A DNA stretch of 64,000 bases, from assembly GCA_014529385.2 (NCBI GenBank), contig CM043948.1:22319951-22383950 (forward strand), in the 5' to 3' direction. Under the pieces are notes generated by a model that worked only from the letters and a program-made list of their open reading frames with translations, had not been told where the DNA came from and made no database searches. A program made the position numbers and the translations under genes. Shown piece by piece: positions 1-9,900 of this stretch (positions are counted from its first letter, which is position 1; every line of letters begins with the position of its first letter). This stretch comes from Adiantum capillus-veneris. Lineage: Eukaryota; Streptophyta; Polypodiopsida; Polypodiales; Pteridaceae.

Positions 1-722
1 TGGTGAAGTTTGGTCAAATTTGGATTTAAATGAGTAAAGTTATGGTCAATTTTGTTTTATGGTTATAAAAAAAATACGAATTTTATTCACTTGGTTTGAA
101 GCTAGTTTTATGATATCTAATCACTCAAAAAGGTACCTTACAGGATGCCTTGATGACAAAAGCCCATATAAAGAATGTACATCATCCGGGACATATGAAC
201 ATCCAACTTATGTGGAGAACAATGAACAATGCCTAGACAAACAAGAACACACCGAGGAAGAAATCACTCAAGAGATAGGAGGTCTCATATCATATCCATT
301 GAAAAGGAGTTTGGAACTTCCTCACCTATAGACAACCAACCCAAAGACCAGCCTACATATGGTCATGTCATGGGACAATAGAAGTTCGGAAGGGAGGAGT
401 GTTTAAAGATGTTGACTAATTTTTCATTGGAGTCCTCATTTTGAAATGCTATTTTGATTACATGGATGGTAAATATAGATGTAGATCACCAGATTATGAT
501 ACAATTGAAATTGTCCCACTTAATTATGATGAAATTGTATATTGTTGTAATTGGAATTGCTCCACTTAATTATGATGAAATTGTTTATTGTCCATGGGAA
601 CTAAGCCTAGAGGTCATTTTGAATAATCTTTAAGTATAAAATCCAATGCAAAAATCCCAATAAAAAATCTCTTTTTTGGAACTCATGTGCTATAGTTATA
701 CTTTTGGAAGTACGTCCCCCTC

Positions 723-723
<1 letters not shown>

Positions 724-759
<36 letters not shown>
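724..759. repeat. Poly-C homopolymer, 36 nt
   Basis: An uninterrupted run of 36 C, preceded by a C/T tract. The minus strand is therefore a G36 run with G-quadruplex potential. Length is likely to vary between individuals and sequencing platforms. Confidence 0.9.
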
Positions 760-761
<2 letters not shown>

Positions 762-1292
762 AATTGAGTGGTTAGTTGGTGTGAGGACTGACTGTATGTA
801 TGACAACTGATTGTTGATTGTTGGTTTGTGATTTCTCTCATGTATATTCCTACGTAGTCAAACATGTCTATGTGTGCCATCGGACTAGTTCAATGGCAAA
901 AACCGAGCATAAAAGTTCCTCCTTGACTTACCGAGAAAAGAACGCTCTTCTCCACTCCAGGCCGAAATGGTGCTCCAAGGGCATCTAGCATCCATGGCAA
1001 GTCCCGTAGTGGCTCTCCATGTCTTAATCAAACTTGAACCCATCATTGTCAGTTGCCACATCTTCTGCTTGACGATCATATAGTGGATCACTAGAAGGCC
1101 TTCAATTTTACGTGTGAACACGACCAGCAATAAGGTCACGACCTACAATATGGGTATTGTTTCAAACAAAACACACACCAATATCTACCAGCCATGAAAT
1201 TTGTGGAGAGATGGTTGAGAACTTACTGGATCCGTGAAGTCATCTATCATAGCATATGTGTGTGACACCATACAGAGAAAAATAGTGCGAAG

Positions 1293-1538
1293 ATGGCAAA
1301 AATCATGCAAGTGGCCTCCTCGGTGATGAGTGCCATGTGGTATGTCCGGGACGCCATGACTACTACGCCATCCAATAGTAAAAACTTTGTAACCAAGGTG
1401 AAAAACACTGGTAACAAGCTCGATAGAGAATGCATTCTATTGGGGTATGCTACCAATGTTAGAATCAAGTTTGCAATGTGTGGGAAGGTCTACCCACACA
1501 AGTTGCACAAGAAGGTTACTGCATTCTCCTCAAGCTGA
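1293..1538 (+). pseudogene. Possible Ty1/copia integrase C-terminal remnant
   Basis: An 81-codon open stretch contains KLDRECILLGYATN at about 1420-1460. This resembles the copia motif KxDxxxxxGIFLGYxTN that lies between the integrase core and reverse transcriptase. Nothing on either side continues the match, so this is at best a small decayed fragment. The similarity may be chance. Confidence 0.25.
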
Positions 1539-1706
1539 AGTTCTCCATTTCTCCATGAGTCTCACTAAACACTACCTAAAGCTAAAGATCTACAGGATAT
1601 CCTTCTACAAAGGTCAATGTTTAGGTATTTAGTAGATCTTCAACTTTAGGTAGAGGTGTTTAGTGAGTCCCATGGAGAAATGGAGAACTTTAGCTTGAGG
1701 AGAATG
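1521..1706. repeat. Long inverted repeat (fold-back), arms about 74 nt
   Basis: The left arm 1521-1593 begins GCATTCTCCTCAAGCT and ends AAAGATCTAC. The right arm 1632-1706 is its reverse complement, with about four mismatches and one 3-nt indel. The arms are separated by 38 nt. Transcribed from either strand, it would fold into one extended hairpin. A second partial copy of the outer arm end lies at 1711-1730. It could be a fold-back or MITE-like element or a hairpin small-RNA locus. No flanking target duplication was identified. Confidence 0.75.
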
Positions 1707-3280
1707 TAGCAAGCTTGAGGAGAATGCAGTAATCTTGAGGAGGGAAAGGAGATTCAAAATTCTGGTTCAAAGCTTTTGGGAGAGAAAAATGAGAGGAAGG
1801 AAAGAGAAGCAACTTGCAAGGTGAAGTAAAGAGAAGTGACAGATGGTACAGTAGAGACAGAGGGAGGGAATGATCAACACGTTTTTGGAGGGACCCCCTT
1901 TTAGGAGAGAGTAGGGGAGAAACTGGCAGCCACTAAAGAGAGAAAGGATTGATTTTTACCCAACTATTAGAGAAAAGTTTGATTTTTTGAATTTATAGGA
2001 GATTTTCTCTTTATATTTTACAAAAGAGTACAAGTTTGACCATGTGCTTTTAGGTCCTACCATACCCACCATTTCAGCCCACATGGCATCCACCCATTTG
2101 CCCCTTCCATAATCTCCTTTTTAATCCCATGGCAAATAAAGAGGCCCCCTTAGACCCCATCCCCTTCCTAATGCTATGCTTGGAGATGTTTCAAGATGAG
2201 CCCATTTTGTTCACAAGTAGCACGCTTTCCTACAAAGGATGAATGCTTGATTTGCCTACTATCCTCGCCTTGCTCTTTAGAGTTATACTTCAAAACGCCA
2301 CTAAAAAGAACCTGCTACAACGGTTCTACCGTTTTTTCCAGAGTTGGAGAAACTCAACATCAAAATTTGCCGCTCCTAATGTCTTGTCTGACAAGCTACA
2401 TAATAAAATTCTCACTATGTAATGTATTTTCAAACGATGAGGATCAAGGCCTCTTATCTCAACATGCGCATGAGGCCCAAGCTATGACATTATGTGAGAT
2501 TATTATTCATTAGCTAGTCAAACAAATTTTTGGAGTGATTGTGATTCCAAGGTTGTTGGTTGTGCTTGGAAATGTTAAACATAGCGTACTTGTTTAAGCA
2601 CAACAAGTTCTTGATGTGAAGTCCATATGATCCTCAATCTTGCCTACTCTTCTAAATGCTTTTCACAAAAAAAAGGGATGTGAAGTTTGGGAAGTTTTAC
2701 TTTGAGTGCAATAATCAAAACAGTGTGATGTACCCATCGGCTTGTATATTTCTTGGTGGAATTCTAATACAATCAATCACAATTGTGAATTTTGCAATAA
2801 ATAGAAAAGGATTTGTAATAAGGAGGAAACATGTGTGTAGCTACTAGCATGTAGAAGGAGGCAAGCATCATTGAGTATAAGAAAATTCTTCTTCGAAGCA
2901 ACCACAATAGCTACAAAGTTGATGTCAATCACTACAAGAGATCAATGGATTGCCGATGCCAAATTATGGACATCGTTGGTGGACGTTGGTGTATGCATTG
3001 ATAAAACTGGAGAGATTCTCAATTTGAAAAAAATATCAAATTTTAAAATACCGTCATCTATATCGACGGTTATGCCGATGCATATTCAGACACTAATACC
3101 AATTCCTATTTCGATAGTTATATTGACGCTCTGCTATAAAACAAAACCCATGAACTCATTTTCGTGTTTTGTACTCTTTTTTCTCCTCTTCTCTTTTGTG
3201 CTTATCCTCTATGCTCCTCCATACATGCAAATCTGATGAGTTTTGCTTCACTCCAGCTTCAATTGACACTCACACACCCT

Positions 3281-4771
3281 TGATGCATGGTTTTTAGGAC
3301 CCCTTCTGAAGATGCAATAAAGGCACAGTCAATTGTTGGGGAGATGAGGATACTCTAGTCCAAGGGATCTCGAAAGAGAAGAAAAATCTACTTCACAAGC
3401 ACCAAAGAGTAAAAAGTGCCATGGACAGAAGATACGTGGGAACGAGCTCTTATGCATGCCTACAACCTATATCTTACAGAATAGCCCATTCTAGGTGTGA
3501 ATTTCTAGTGAAATTTACATGAGGATGTTCGTGTGGACTCACAGCACAGCATACTCCATTTTCACTTTTTTACCGACAGTAAATATTTTTCACTTACATG
3601 GTAAATACAAATCACTTTTTACCTACAGTAACTTTTTTTACCCATGGTAAATATTTTTTACTGCACCATAAGTATTTGGTAGGTAACAGTTCACTGTTAC
3701 TAGAAGCAGTGATTGGGCATCAACAATGCAGTTACAGGAGGAGAAAAGGGGAAAATCTTATGGTAAAGGTGAGTCAACAGGGATAAAGACTTTTGAGTTG
3801 AAAAGAGACATGCTGATTTTTTCAAAGAACACATGTCAAAAGAAGCCATGGTTGAGGATTTTTTGAGAATTTGATATTCAGGAGGACCCAGCTGCCACCT
3901 CCTCCCCGTAGGTCCCCCCCTGACATGTGCAGAACCTCCAGTTTCAACAGCCACCTTACCTGCTCTTAAATGTTGGTCAAGGCCTTATCCCCATGTGTCA
4001 CAATCAGAAAAATCAGCATTTACCCTCCCCTCTCACATCACTCTAGAGAATATCTTGATGGTGACATATCAGGTGACCTCAATCTGTTGACCACCCTAAG
4101 CAAAAAGTAACCCCAATCAGCGGATTTAAGCATGTTTATCCCTAATCCTAAACCCTCTCAGAAACCTATATAAGGAGGCCTTCTCTCACTCAAAACCAAC
4201 ACTTCACCCACTTCACCAAGCAACGAAGCTATGACGACATTGCTCACAACGAGGAGCTATGGATGGAGCTCTACTCTCTCTCCCTCTCTCTCTCTCCCTC
4301 TAGTATGCTACATTACTAGCCCTAAAACCTAAATAAGGAGTCTTCTCTCATGCTCCATGGCCACCATCCTCGCCATCATTCTCTAAGGTATTGATGTGTT
4401 GCTAGTAGGATCATACCCACTTGCTGGGTTGATTGTTTTTGACAAGGGATTATGCCATCCTTGGCTTGCTTCTCTATATCCTTGTTATGTATGATCAGAT
4501 GCCGTTGTATTGTTAAGCTGATGTCTTGTGTATATATATGCTACATAAGGTCCCTAAGCTTCGTTTCTATGTGTTTTGCCATATGTTTTGATGACATCAT
4601 AATGCCAGAAGTCTCACTTGCCTATGTGCACTATGTGTGAGGTCCCTAAACCTCTTAATTTAGGGTGGTGCCCCCTTGTTTTGTTCTTTGCTTGTTTGCA
4701 TGAGGCATGGTTTGTGGAGTGTGCACGAGTACAGAGGCCACCCGATTGCACTGCTCTTTTTCCCGCTATCA
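3281..4771 (+). repeat. 5' LTR of element A
   Basis: 1,491 bp, starting TGATGCATGG and ending GCTATCA. It contains a run of GTAAATATTTTTTAC-like semi-palindromic units at about 3565-3670, a TATA box at 4167, a CT-rich microsatellite at about 4272-4302, and transcription-unit-like sequence downstream. The 3' LTR is 45 bp longer, mainly because of an extra unit in the semi-palindromic run. Confidence 0.95.
4167..4174 (+). promoter_or_regulatory. TATA box in 5' LTR of element A
   Basis: TATATAAG sits in a CT- and CA-rich context, a typical plant core promoter. It would start transcription about 30 bp downstream, near 4200. The same box occurs in the 3' LTR at 12608-12615. Confidence 0.6.
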
Positions 4772-4774
4772 TTT

Positions 4775-4794
4775 TGGTGCCCCCACTGAGGATC
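4775..4794 (+). other. Primer binding site of element A
   Basis: TGGTGCCCCCACTGAGGATC lies three bases after the LTR end. It begins with TGG (complement of tRNA CCA). Its continuation GAACTC matches the layout acceptor stem, T stem, T loop (TTCGATC) of a tRNA 3' end. The tRNA is neither the initiator Met nor the Asp type; I could not assign it. Element D uses the same site with one base change. Confidence 0.8.
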
Positions 4795-5227
4795 GAACTC
4801 AAGACCTTCAATTTACAAGCAATGAAGATGTGCAATCTACAACATGGACGAATGGCGTGAGGAGTTTGCAAATTGGAGAACAGAAGAGGAGGAGGCTTTA
4901 GAGGCCTTAAAAGCTTTCATCGAGGTCTTGTTACCAGGTTGTAGTGTCATTGAAATTCAAGAAGTAAGTTCTTCTACATGCCTTGTTCGTGATCGTCACC
5001 AACGAAGGAGAGTAAGAAGAAGAGCTTGATATACCTCTCCTCTCAACCTATGAGTGCTCCAAAAACCTCCAACGCACACGAGCTTGAAATATTCTACATC
5101 AACATACACGAAGGTACTATGACACACATTAAGGGAAGAGAAAGCATCACCAGACCTCTCTTTCCTGAGGAGCCGACTAAGAGGAGGAAGATCACCTCTA
5201 CACCTAAGTGGCCCAAGGCCGCAGCCC

Positions 5228-5812
5228 GTGCTCAAGCGTAAGGTAACATTTGGCTTAATCTCATTAATAAGGGATTACATGACCACTACAGGCAAGAAAA
5301 AGGCTAGTGAGCAACCAACTTCAACCTCCAACTTGCAACCACGACTCTCACCCCTAAATCCTCCTGAAGCAAAGAGGCGAAGGCTTGCCTACAAGATTGC
5401 CGCCCGTCTGCGAGTGCTCCCAGTGCACTTTGTGAATCCAGACACCACCAATCCCAAGCCAACCTCCTGTCCGCGTGAAGATCACTTTGGATATTGTCCA
5501 AAGTGCTTTGGAGACCGGGTGAAAAGCCTCCCTGCCCTACCTTTGCTGCTAATTTTCAAGAAGTTATCTCAATCTAAGGAAACTATCTTAGTTGATGATG
5601 TGCTGCACATTAATGGTGTCACTTTCATTCGTCATGCTGATTATGGTAATAGCATCCAATTGTTGCTTGCTAAAAGGCTCAGCATTGTACAAAGTGTTCC
5701 CATCACGCCTTACGTCTTCACAGATGCATCAAGAAGAGTCGAAGTGATCCGAGGTGCTGACCTTCTGTGGCTGATCAGGCTCATTGGTCCCAAGGTGGTG
5801 CAACTAAGCTAG
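5228..5812 (+). CDS. Upstream ORF of element A (ORF1-like, unknown function)
   Basis: A 194-codon ORF in the leader, before gag. The N-terminal third is basic and rich in Ser, Pro and Lys, with KRRR near residue 52 as a possible nuclear signal. A single C-x7-C-x2-C cluster follows near residues 82-92. The C-terminal half is hydrophobic and ordered in composition. Open frames at 4844-5029 (acidic start DEWREEF) and 5026-5241 lie just upstream in alternating frames. They may be remains of a longer N-terminus broken by frameshifts. Tat/Ogre elements often carry an extra ORF in this position; function is unknown there too. I cannot assign a domain. Confidence 0.5.
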   Translation: MLKRKVTFGLISLIRDYMTTTGKKKASEQPTSTSNLQPRLSPLNPPEAKRRRLAYKIAARLRVLPVHFVNPDTTNPKPTSCPREDHFGYCPKCFGDRVKSLPALPLLLIFKKLSQSKETILVDDVLHINGVTFIRHADYGNSIQLLLAKRLSIVQSVPITPYVFTDASRRVEVIRGADLLWLIRLIGPKVVQLS

Positions 5813-5816
5813 GCTC

Positions 5817-6056
5817 TTGTGTGTAAGTATGGATGCCAATGATGAGAATGATGATCCCCTCATGTTTCCTTTCCATTTTGTGCGTCATATCCGTGTGAAT
5901 ATTTGTATTGATAGAAAAATCTTTTATCAGCAAAGAATAGCCCTGTTGTTTGGAGCCGAGAGACTTGGGGAAATCTTGCGCTCTCCTCATCCTGTCATTC
6001 TACCCTTACTAGACTATTACCATTCCTTTGATGTGTCGATCTTCATCCTATTTTGA
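5817..6056 (+). CDS. Conserved small ORF before gag of element A
   Basis: A 79-codon ORF between the 194-codon ORF and gag, in a different frame from the former. I call it real because element D encodes a clear relative (52129-52371, minus) in the same place. Shared features are a PFH or PFHL start, an I(R/Q)(V/I)N(I/V) core, RKIF(Y/F)QQRI, a (L/M)FG...RL.EIL segment, P.PV(I/V), and a C-terminal SFDV..F(I/V)L. The ATG may be too late or too early, since similarity begins a few residues in. It may be the C-terminal part of the upstream ORF split by a frameshift. Function unknown; possibly an assembly or RNA-binding accessory. Confidence 0.55.
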   Translation: MCVSMDANDENDDPLMFPFHFVRHIRVNICIDRKIFYQQRIALLFGAERLGEILRSPHPVILPLLDYYHSFDVSIFILF

Positions 6057-6129
6057 GCTAAGTTATGCTAAAGCTCCAAACTGTAATTACCATACTCTAT
6101 TTTAAAATAAATTGGAGCTGTTTGTGTAA

Positions 6130-6909
6130 TTGTTTACTCTCTCACTTATGGCCTTCCCTAATTTTTATGGTAAGCCTAGGGAGGTTGCTCCAGACTTTTT
6201 GGATAATTTGGAAATGGCCTTTCTGGTATCGGGAAGGGATGACGAAGCTACTAAGTTAAGGGCCTTTCCTTTGGTCTTGAGGGAAGGTGCAAAATTATGG
6301 TATCAAACTTTGGCACCTGAAGAAAGAAGAGACTGGGAGTCCTTAAAGATGGCCTTCATCAAAGAATTTCGCCGCCATGAGCCTCCAGAGGAGATATGGA
6401 GACAGCTCTTAGAGCTACGCCAAACATCACCCAATGACTATAGAAGCTATGAAGGAAAGTTTTCCAACCTGTGGGAGAAATGGTGTGCATCACTAGGTGA
6501 AGGAGAAAGGGCGCCAGAATGCCTAAAGAAGGATTGTTTCCTGGCAGGGCTTTACCCCATCCTTTGAGAAAAGGTAAAAAGTAAATTCCCAGATACCTTT
6601 GATAAAGCTATGACTTATGCAAGGGAGAAGGATAGGAAGTTAAAATTCCAAGCTCAACTACAAGGGGGAATGGAGCCTCCACCGCTAGCTCAACCTACGG
6701 CAAGGGTAGTAGCAGGGACATGAGCAACAGACCAAGAGTCCTCTCAACAAGAATTACTTCAACAAATCACCAATCAAATAGAGAGCCTGTCCATCAATCT
6801 GGTTCAAGGTGTAAGGGCTCCCCAGCCAGGAAATGAACGAAATAGACAAGAAGGACAAAGGCAAGCACGTGAGTACATTTGATACAACTGTGGAGAGGTA
6901 GGTCACGGC
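6130..6909 (+). pseudogene. Gag of element A, interrupted by three in-frame TGA codons
   Basis: Retrotransposon Gag capsid region. The first 145 codons are open, starting near MAFPNFYG (the likely true start is the internal ATG at 6148). They contain the usual alternation of helices, with EGAKLWYQTL and WESLKMAFIKEFR. The same frame runs on into pol at 6910 and is stopped only by TGA at 6565, 6721 and 6880. The first two fit decayed CGA (Arg) codons. The third sits exactly where the first Cys of a CCHC zinc knuckle belongs (x-YNCGEVGHGMYYC). No TAA or TAG occurs in this stretch. Gag of element D is a homologue. Either three point mutations or recoding; mutation is the simpler view. Confidence 0.85.
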
Positions 6910-9900
6910 ATGTATTATTGCCCCCATCCACGACGCTATCAAGGAAATGGTAATCAAAGACGGCCTCCTCGCCAGCAAGTCACTCCTCCTCGAGCTAGGC
7001 CACTAAATGGACAAAATGCACACGTGGCTCCACCAATCCAAATATTGAGACCCCCTCCTCCACCACCACAAGCACCAGCAGAGATCCCTCCACTACCATC
7101 GGGAGGGGAGGACAGGGCTGTCTCTGTCATAAGTCTTGACAATGGTAAGGATAAAGGGAAAGAAAAAATGGAGGAAGCTGTTGCCATGCCAATAAAGAGA
7201 GTTAGGAGACAAAGAACTGATGAAATGGAATCTTCAGAGCCGGATAAAGGGAATGAGGGTTCCTCCCAAGTGATAGGAGACAAGAAAAGGAAGAGTAGGT
7301 CAAGGAGGCACATAGGAGTAGAAGACTTTCCACTTGGGGTAGGATCCATACCTTACGACCTGGTAGCAGATGTGAGTAAGCAAGGACCAAAGATTTCATG
7401 GCAGCAACTCCTCCACCTTTCCCCAAAGATGCGTAGAACCTGGTCTAAGATGGTCAGCACCAGGAGGGCTAAGGCAAAGTCAGTTGGGTCTATTAGTGCA
7501 AGAGGCATGAAGGATATCGTGCCAGTCATTGATGCAGAGATTAAGAGTCAGCGAGTCTCCAATGTGTACGTAGATGGTGGAGCCGAGATTTGTGTTATGA
7601 CAGAGAAATTAATGCACAGGTTGGGTTTGGAAGTAAATGAGAAAACTTCCTTACAAGCTAAGATGGCAAATAATGTAAGGGTGGCTTGTGTGGGAAAGGT
7701 TAATGGAGTGAAGGTTTCAGCTTTTGGTGTGGCAATCTCAATTGATGCTTATGTGATCCCAACTAAGGGGGAGGGCTATCCGCTAATCCTTGGAAGACCT
7801 TGGCTTATGGCTATGAAAGCTAGGCAAGATTGGGAGACAGGTTCCCTTGAGTTGCGACCAAATCATAAGGTAGGTGGCAAGCAACAAAAAATTGACATGA
7901 AGCAGGGTAGACAACAAGACCTAGAGATGGAGACTTCTATGGATGAATGGAGCACAAGCAGTTGCTCTTCATCTGAGGATGAGTCATCTGAGGAGGATGC
8001 TAGCTCTTTGGAAGTTATGGGTATAATACTGCGAAACCCAGAAGGAGAAGGTGGTCAAGACTCTCTAAACAAGGAAGAAGCCACAAGCTTAGAGGAGATG
8101 CTAGCTAAGGACCTACTAGAAGAAGAGAGAGAACCCTATTTGCAGGTACTAAAGAAGCATGCTGGCCTCTTTATAACTGATTACGAGCACATTCAAGGAG
8201 TGACGGTAACCCAACACCATATCCAATTAAAGGAAGGTGCCAAACCAGTGGTGCAAAGGCTAAGGAGATTAGGGCTAGTGCAACAAGATGCACTCTTAAA
8301 AGAAGTAAAAAGATTACTCAAGGCAGGATTTATCTACCCAGTGGAAGATTCTGAGTGGGTGTCTCCAGTTGTGGTAGCACCAAAGAAAAATGGGAAGTGG
8401 AGGGTATGTGTGGATTACAAGCCTCTAAACGCAGACACAAAAAGGGACCATTTTCCTTTGCCTTTTCAAGATGAAATACTAAATGAAGTGGCTGGTCATG
8501 AAAGGTACACGGTGTGTGATGGGTACTCAGGCTACTTCCAAATCAGAATTGCAGATGAAGACCAAAGAAAAACTACCTTCATAACACCTTGGGGGTGTTT
8601 TGCTTATAGAGTTATGCCTTTTGGTTTAACTAATGCCCCAGCTACTTTCCAGAGGTTTATGAACTTGGTGTTTCAACCTTACTTTGGTAAGTCCATACGA
8701 GTCTTCATTGATGATTTTTGCATTTACAGCTCTAGGGAAGTACATCTGTCCAAGGTTGATGAAGGTTTCACCCGTCTGGCCCAATTGGGTGGGCAATTGA
8801 ATAAAGACAAGTGCCACATAGGTGAGAGCAAGGTCACTCTACTAGGCCATGTTGTGTCTCAAGATGGTATTGAGGCTGACCCTGAAAAGGTAAAGACATT
8901 GTTAGCTTTACCTACTCCTTCAAACGTGAAGCAACTAGTCTCCTTCATTCAAAAGGTTCGCTACATGGGACGATTCATACATCTCCTTTCTCAGGCAATC
9001 TATCCTTTGCAGCAGCTCACTAAACACACTACATTGACATGGAGTGAGGAGGGTGAAAGGTGCTTTCAAGAAGTTAAAACCATTTTGAGCTCATTGCCTG
9101 ACGTCCTACAACCCACATGGGGTGAATTATTCTATGTAAATCCTAATGTAGGTCCAGAAGCTCTAGGAGCTGTCTTGATGCAAAAAGACCCAAAGACATC
9201 TCTCATGAGACCAGTCTACTTCTCTAGTAGAGTGATGACAGCTGCTGAAAAGGGTTTCAGCGCAACTGAGCAATTGGTGCTAGCTCTTAAGTTTGCAGTG
9301 GAGAAGTTTCGGGCTTACTTACTTCCGAGACAATTTGTGGTGATCACAACTGAGGAGGTTTTTCCATATGCCCTACAACACATGGAATTGTCTCAAAGAA
9401 TAGCAAAGTGGGTGGTGCAGCTTCAAGAGTTTGACTACACACTACAAGTAGAGGATTCCACCCGTGCTTGTTTGGCAGATGTCCTCACACAAAGGTGCTA
9501 TGAGAAGGCCAAGAAAGAGGCACCTAGTAAGGTACCGCCTATCCCGGAGCCTGAAGTTCTACTGGGAGCACACAGTCTGTATTTTGATGGGGCTTACAAG
9601 AGGACCAAAGACAAGGCATCAGCAGGCATAGTAATATTAGGTCCAGAGAAGGAGAAGATCTTTGCAAAAGGGTTTCATCTAAAAGAGGTTCATTCTAACA
9701 ATGAGGCAGAGTACCATGCCCTTGTTTTAGGGTTGCAATGTTGTCTTTCTCAGGGCATCACAAAGCTAAATGTTTTTGGTGACTCCATGTTGATTGTTAA
9801 GCAAATGGTTGGTGTATGGGCCTGTAAAAATGACAAATTGTCTGTTAAGATGAGGGAAGCAAAGGCCTTGTTGAAGGGTTTTAAAGAAGTTCGAGTGCAC

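Larger units (their letters stand above)
1..3280. other. Unassigned AT-rich flank, no convincing gene
   Basis: I see no ORF over 121 codons and none resembles a known family, apart from a weak copia integrase-like scrap near 1400. The stretch holds a poly-C run, a long inverted repeat and AT-rich DNA. The last bases before 3281 (ACCCT) are the left copy of the target-site duplication of element A; they continue at 13219. Host exons in 3000-3280 or 13219-13400 cannot be excluded, but I see no coding pattern that supports them. Confidence 0.5.

Noticed and set aside
2929-2942. CACTA transposon terminal repeat (CACTACAAGAGA)
   Set aside because: Similar to the CACTACAAGAAA terminus, but no matching inverted end, subterminal repeats or transposase were found.
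3000-3280. Host exon interrupted by element A and resuming at 13219
   Set aside because: The joined flank has no sustained coding pattern or clear splice signals; a short TTGGCAG near 13356 alone is not enough.
6954-7349. Antisense 131-codon ORF rich in Gly and Ser
   Set aside because: It is the shadow of the Pro-rich linker at the start of the element A pol.
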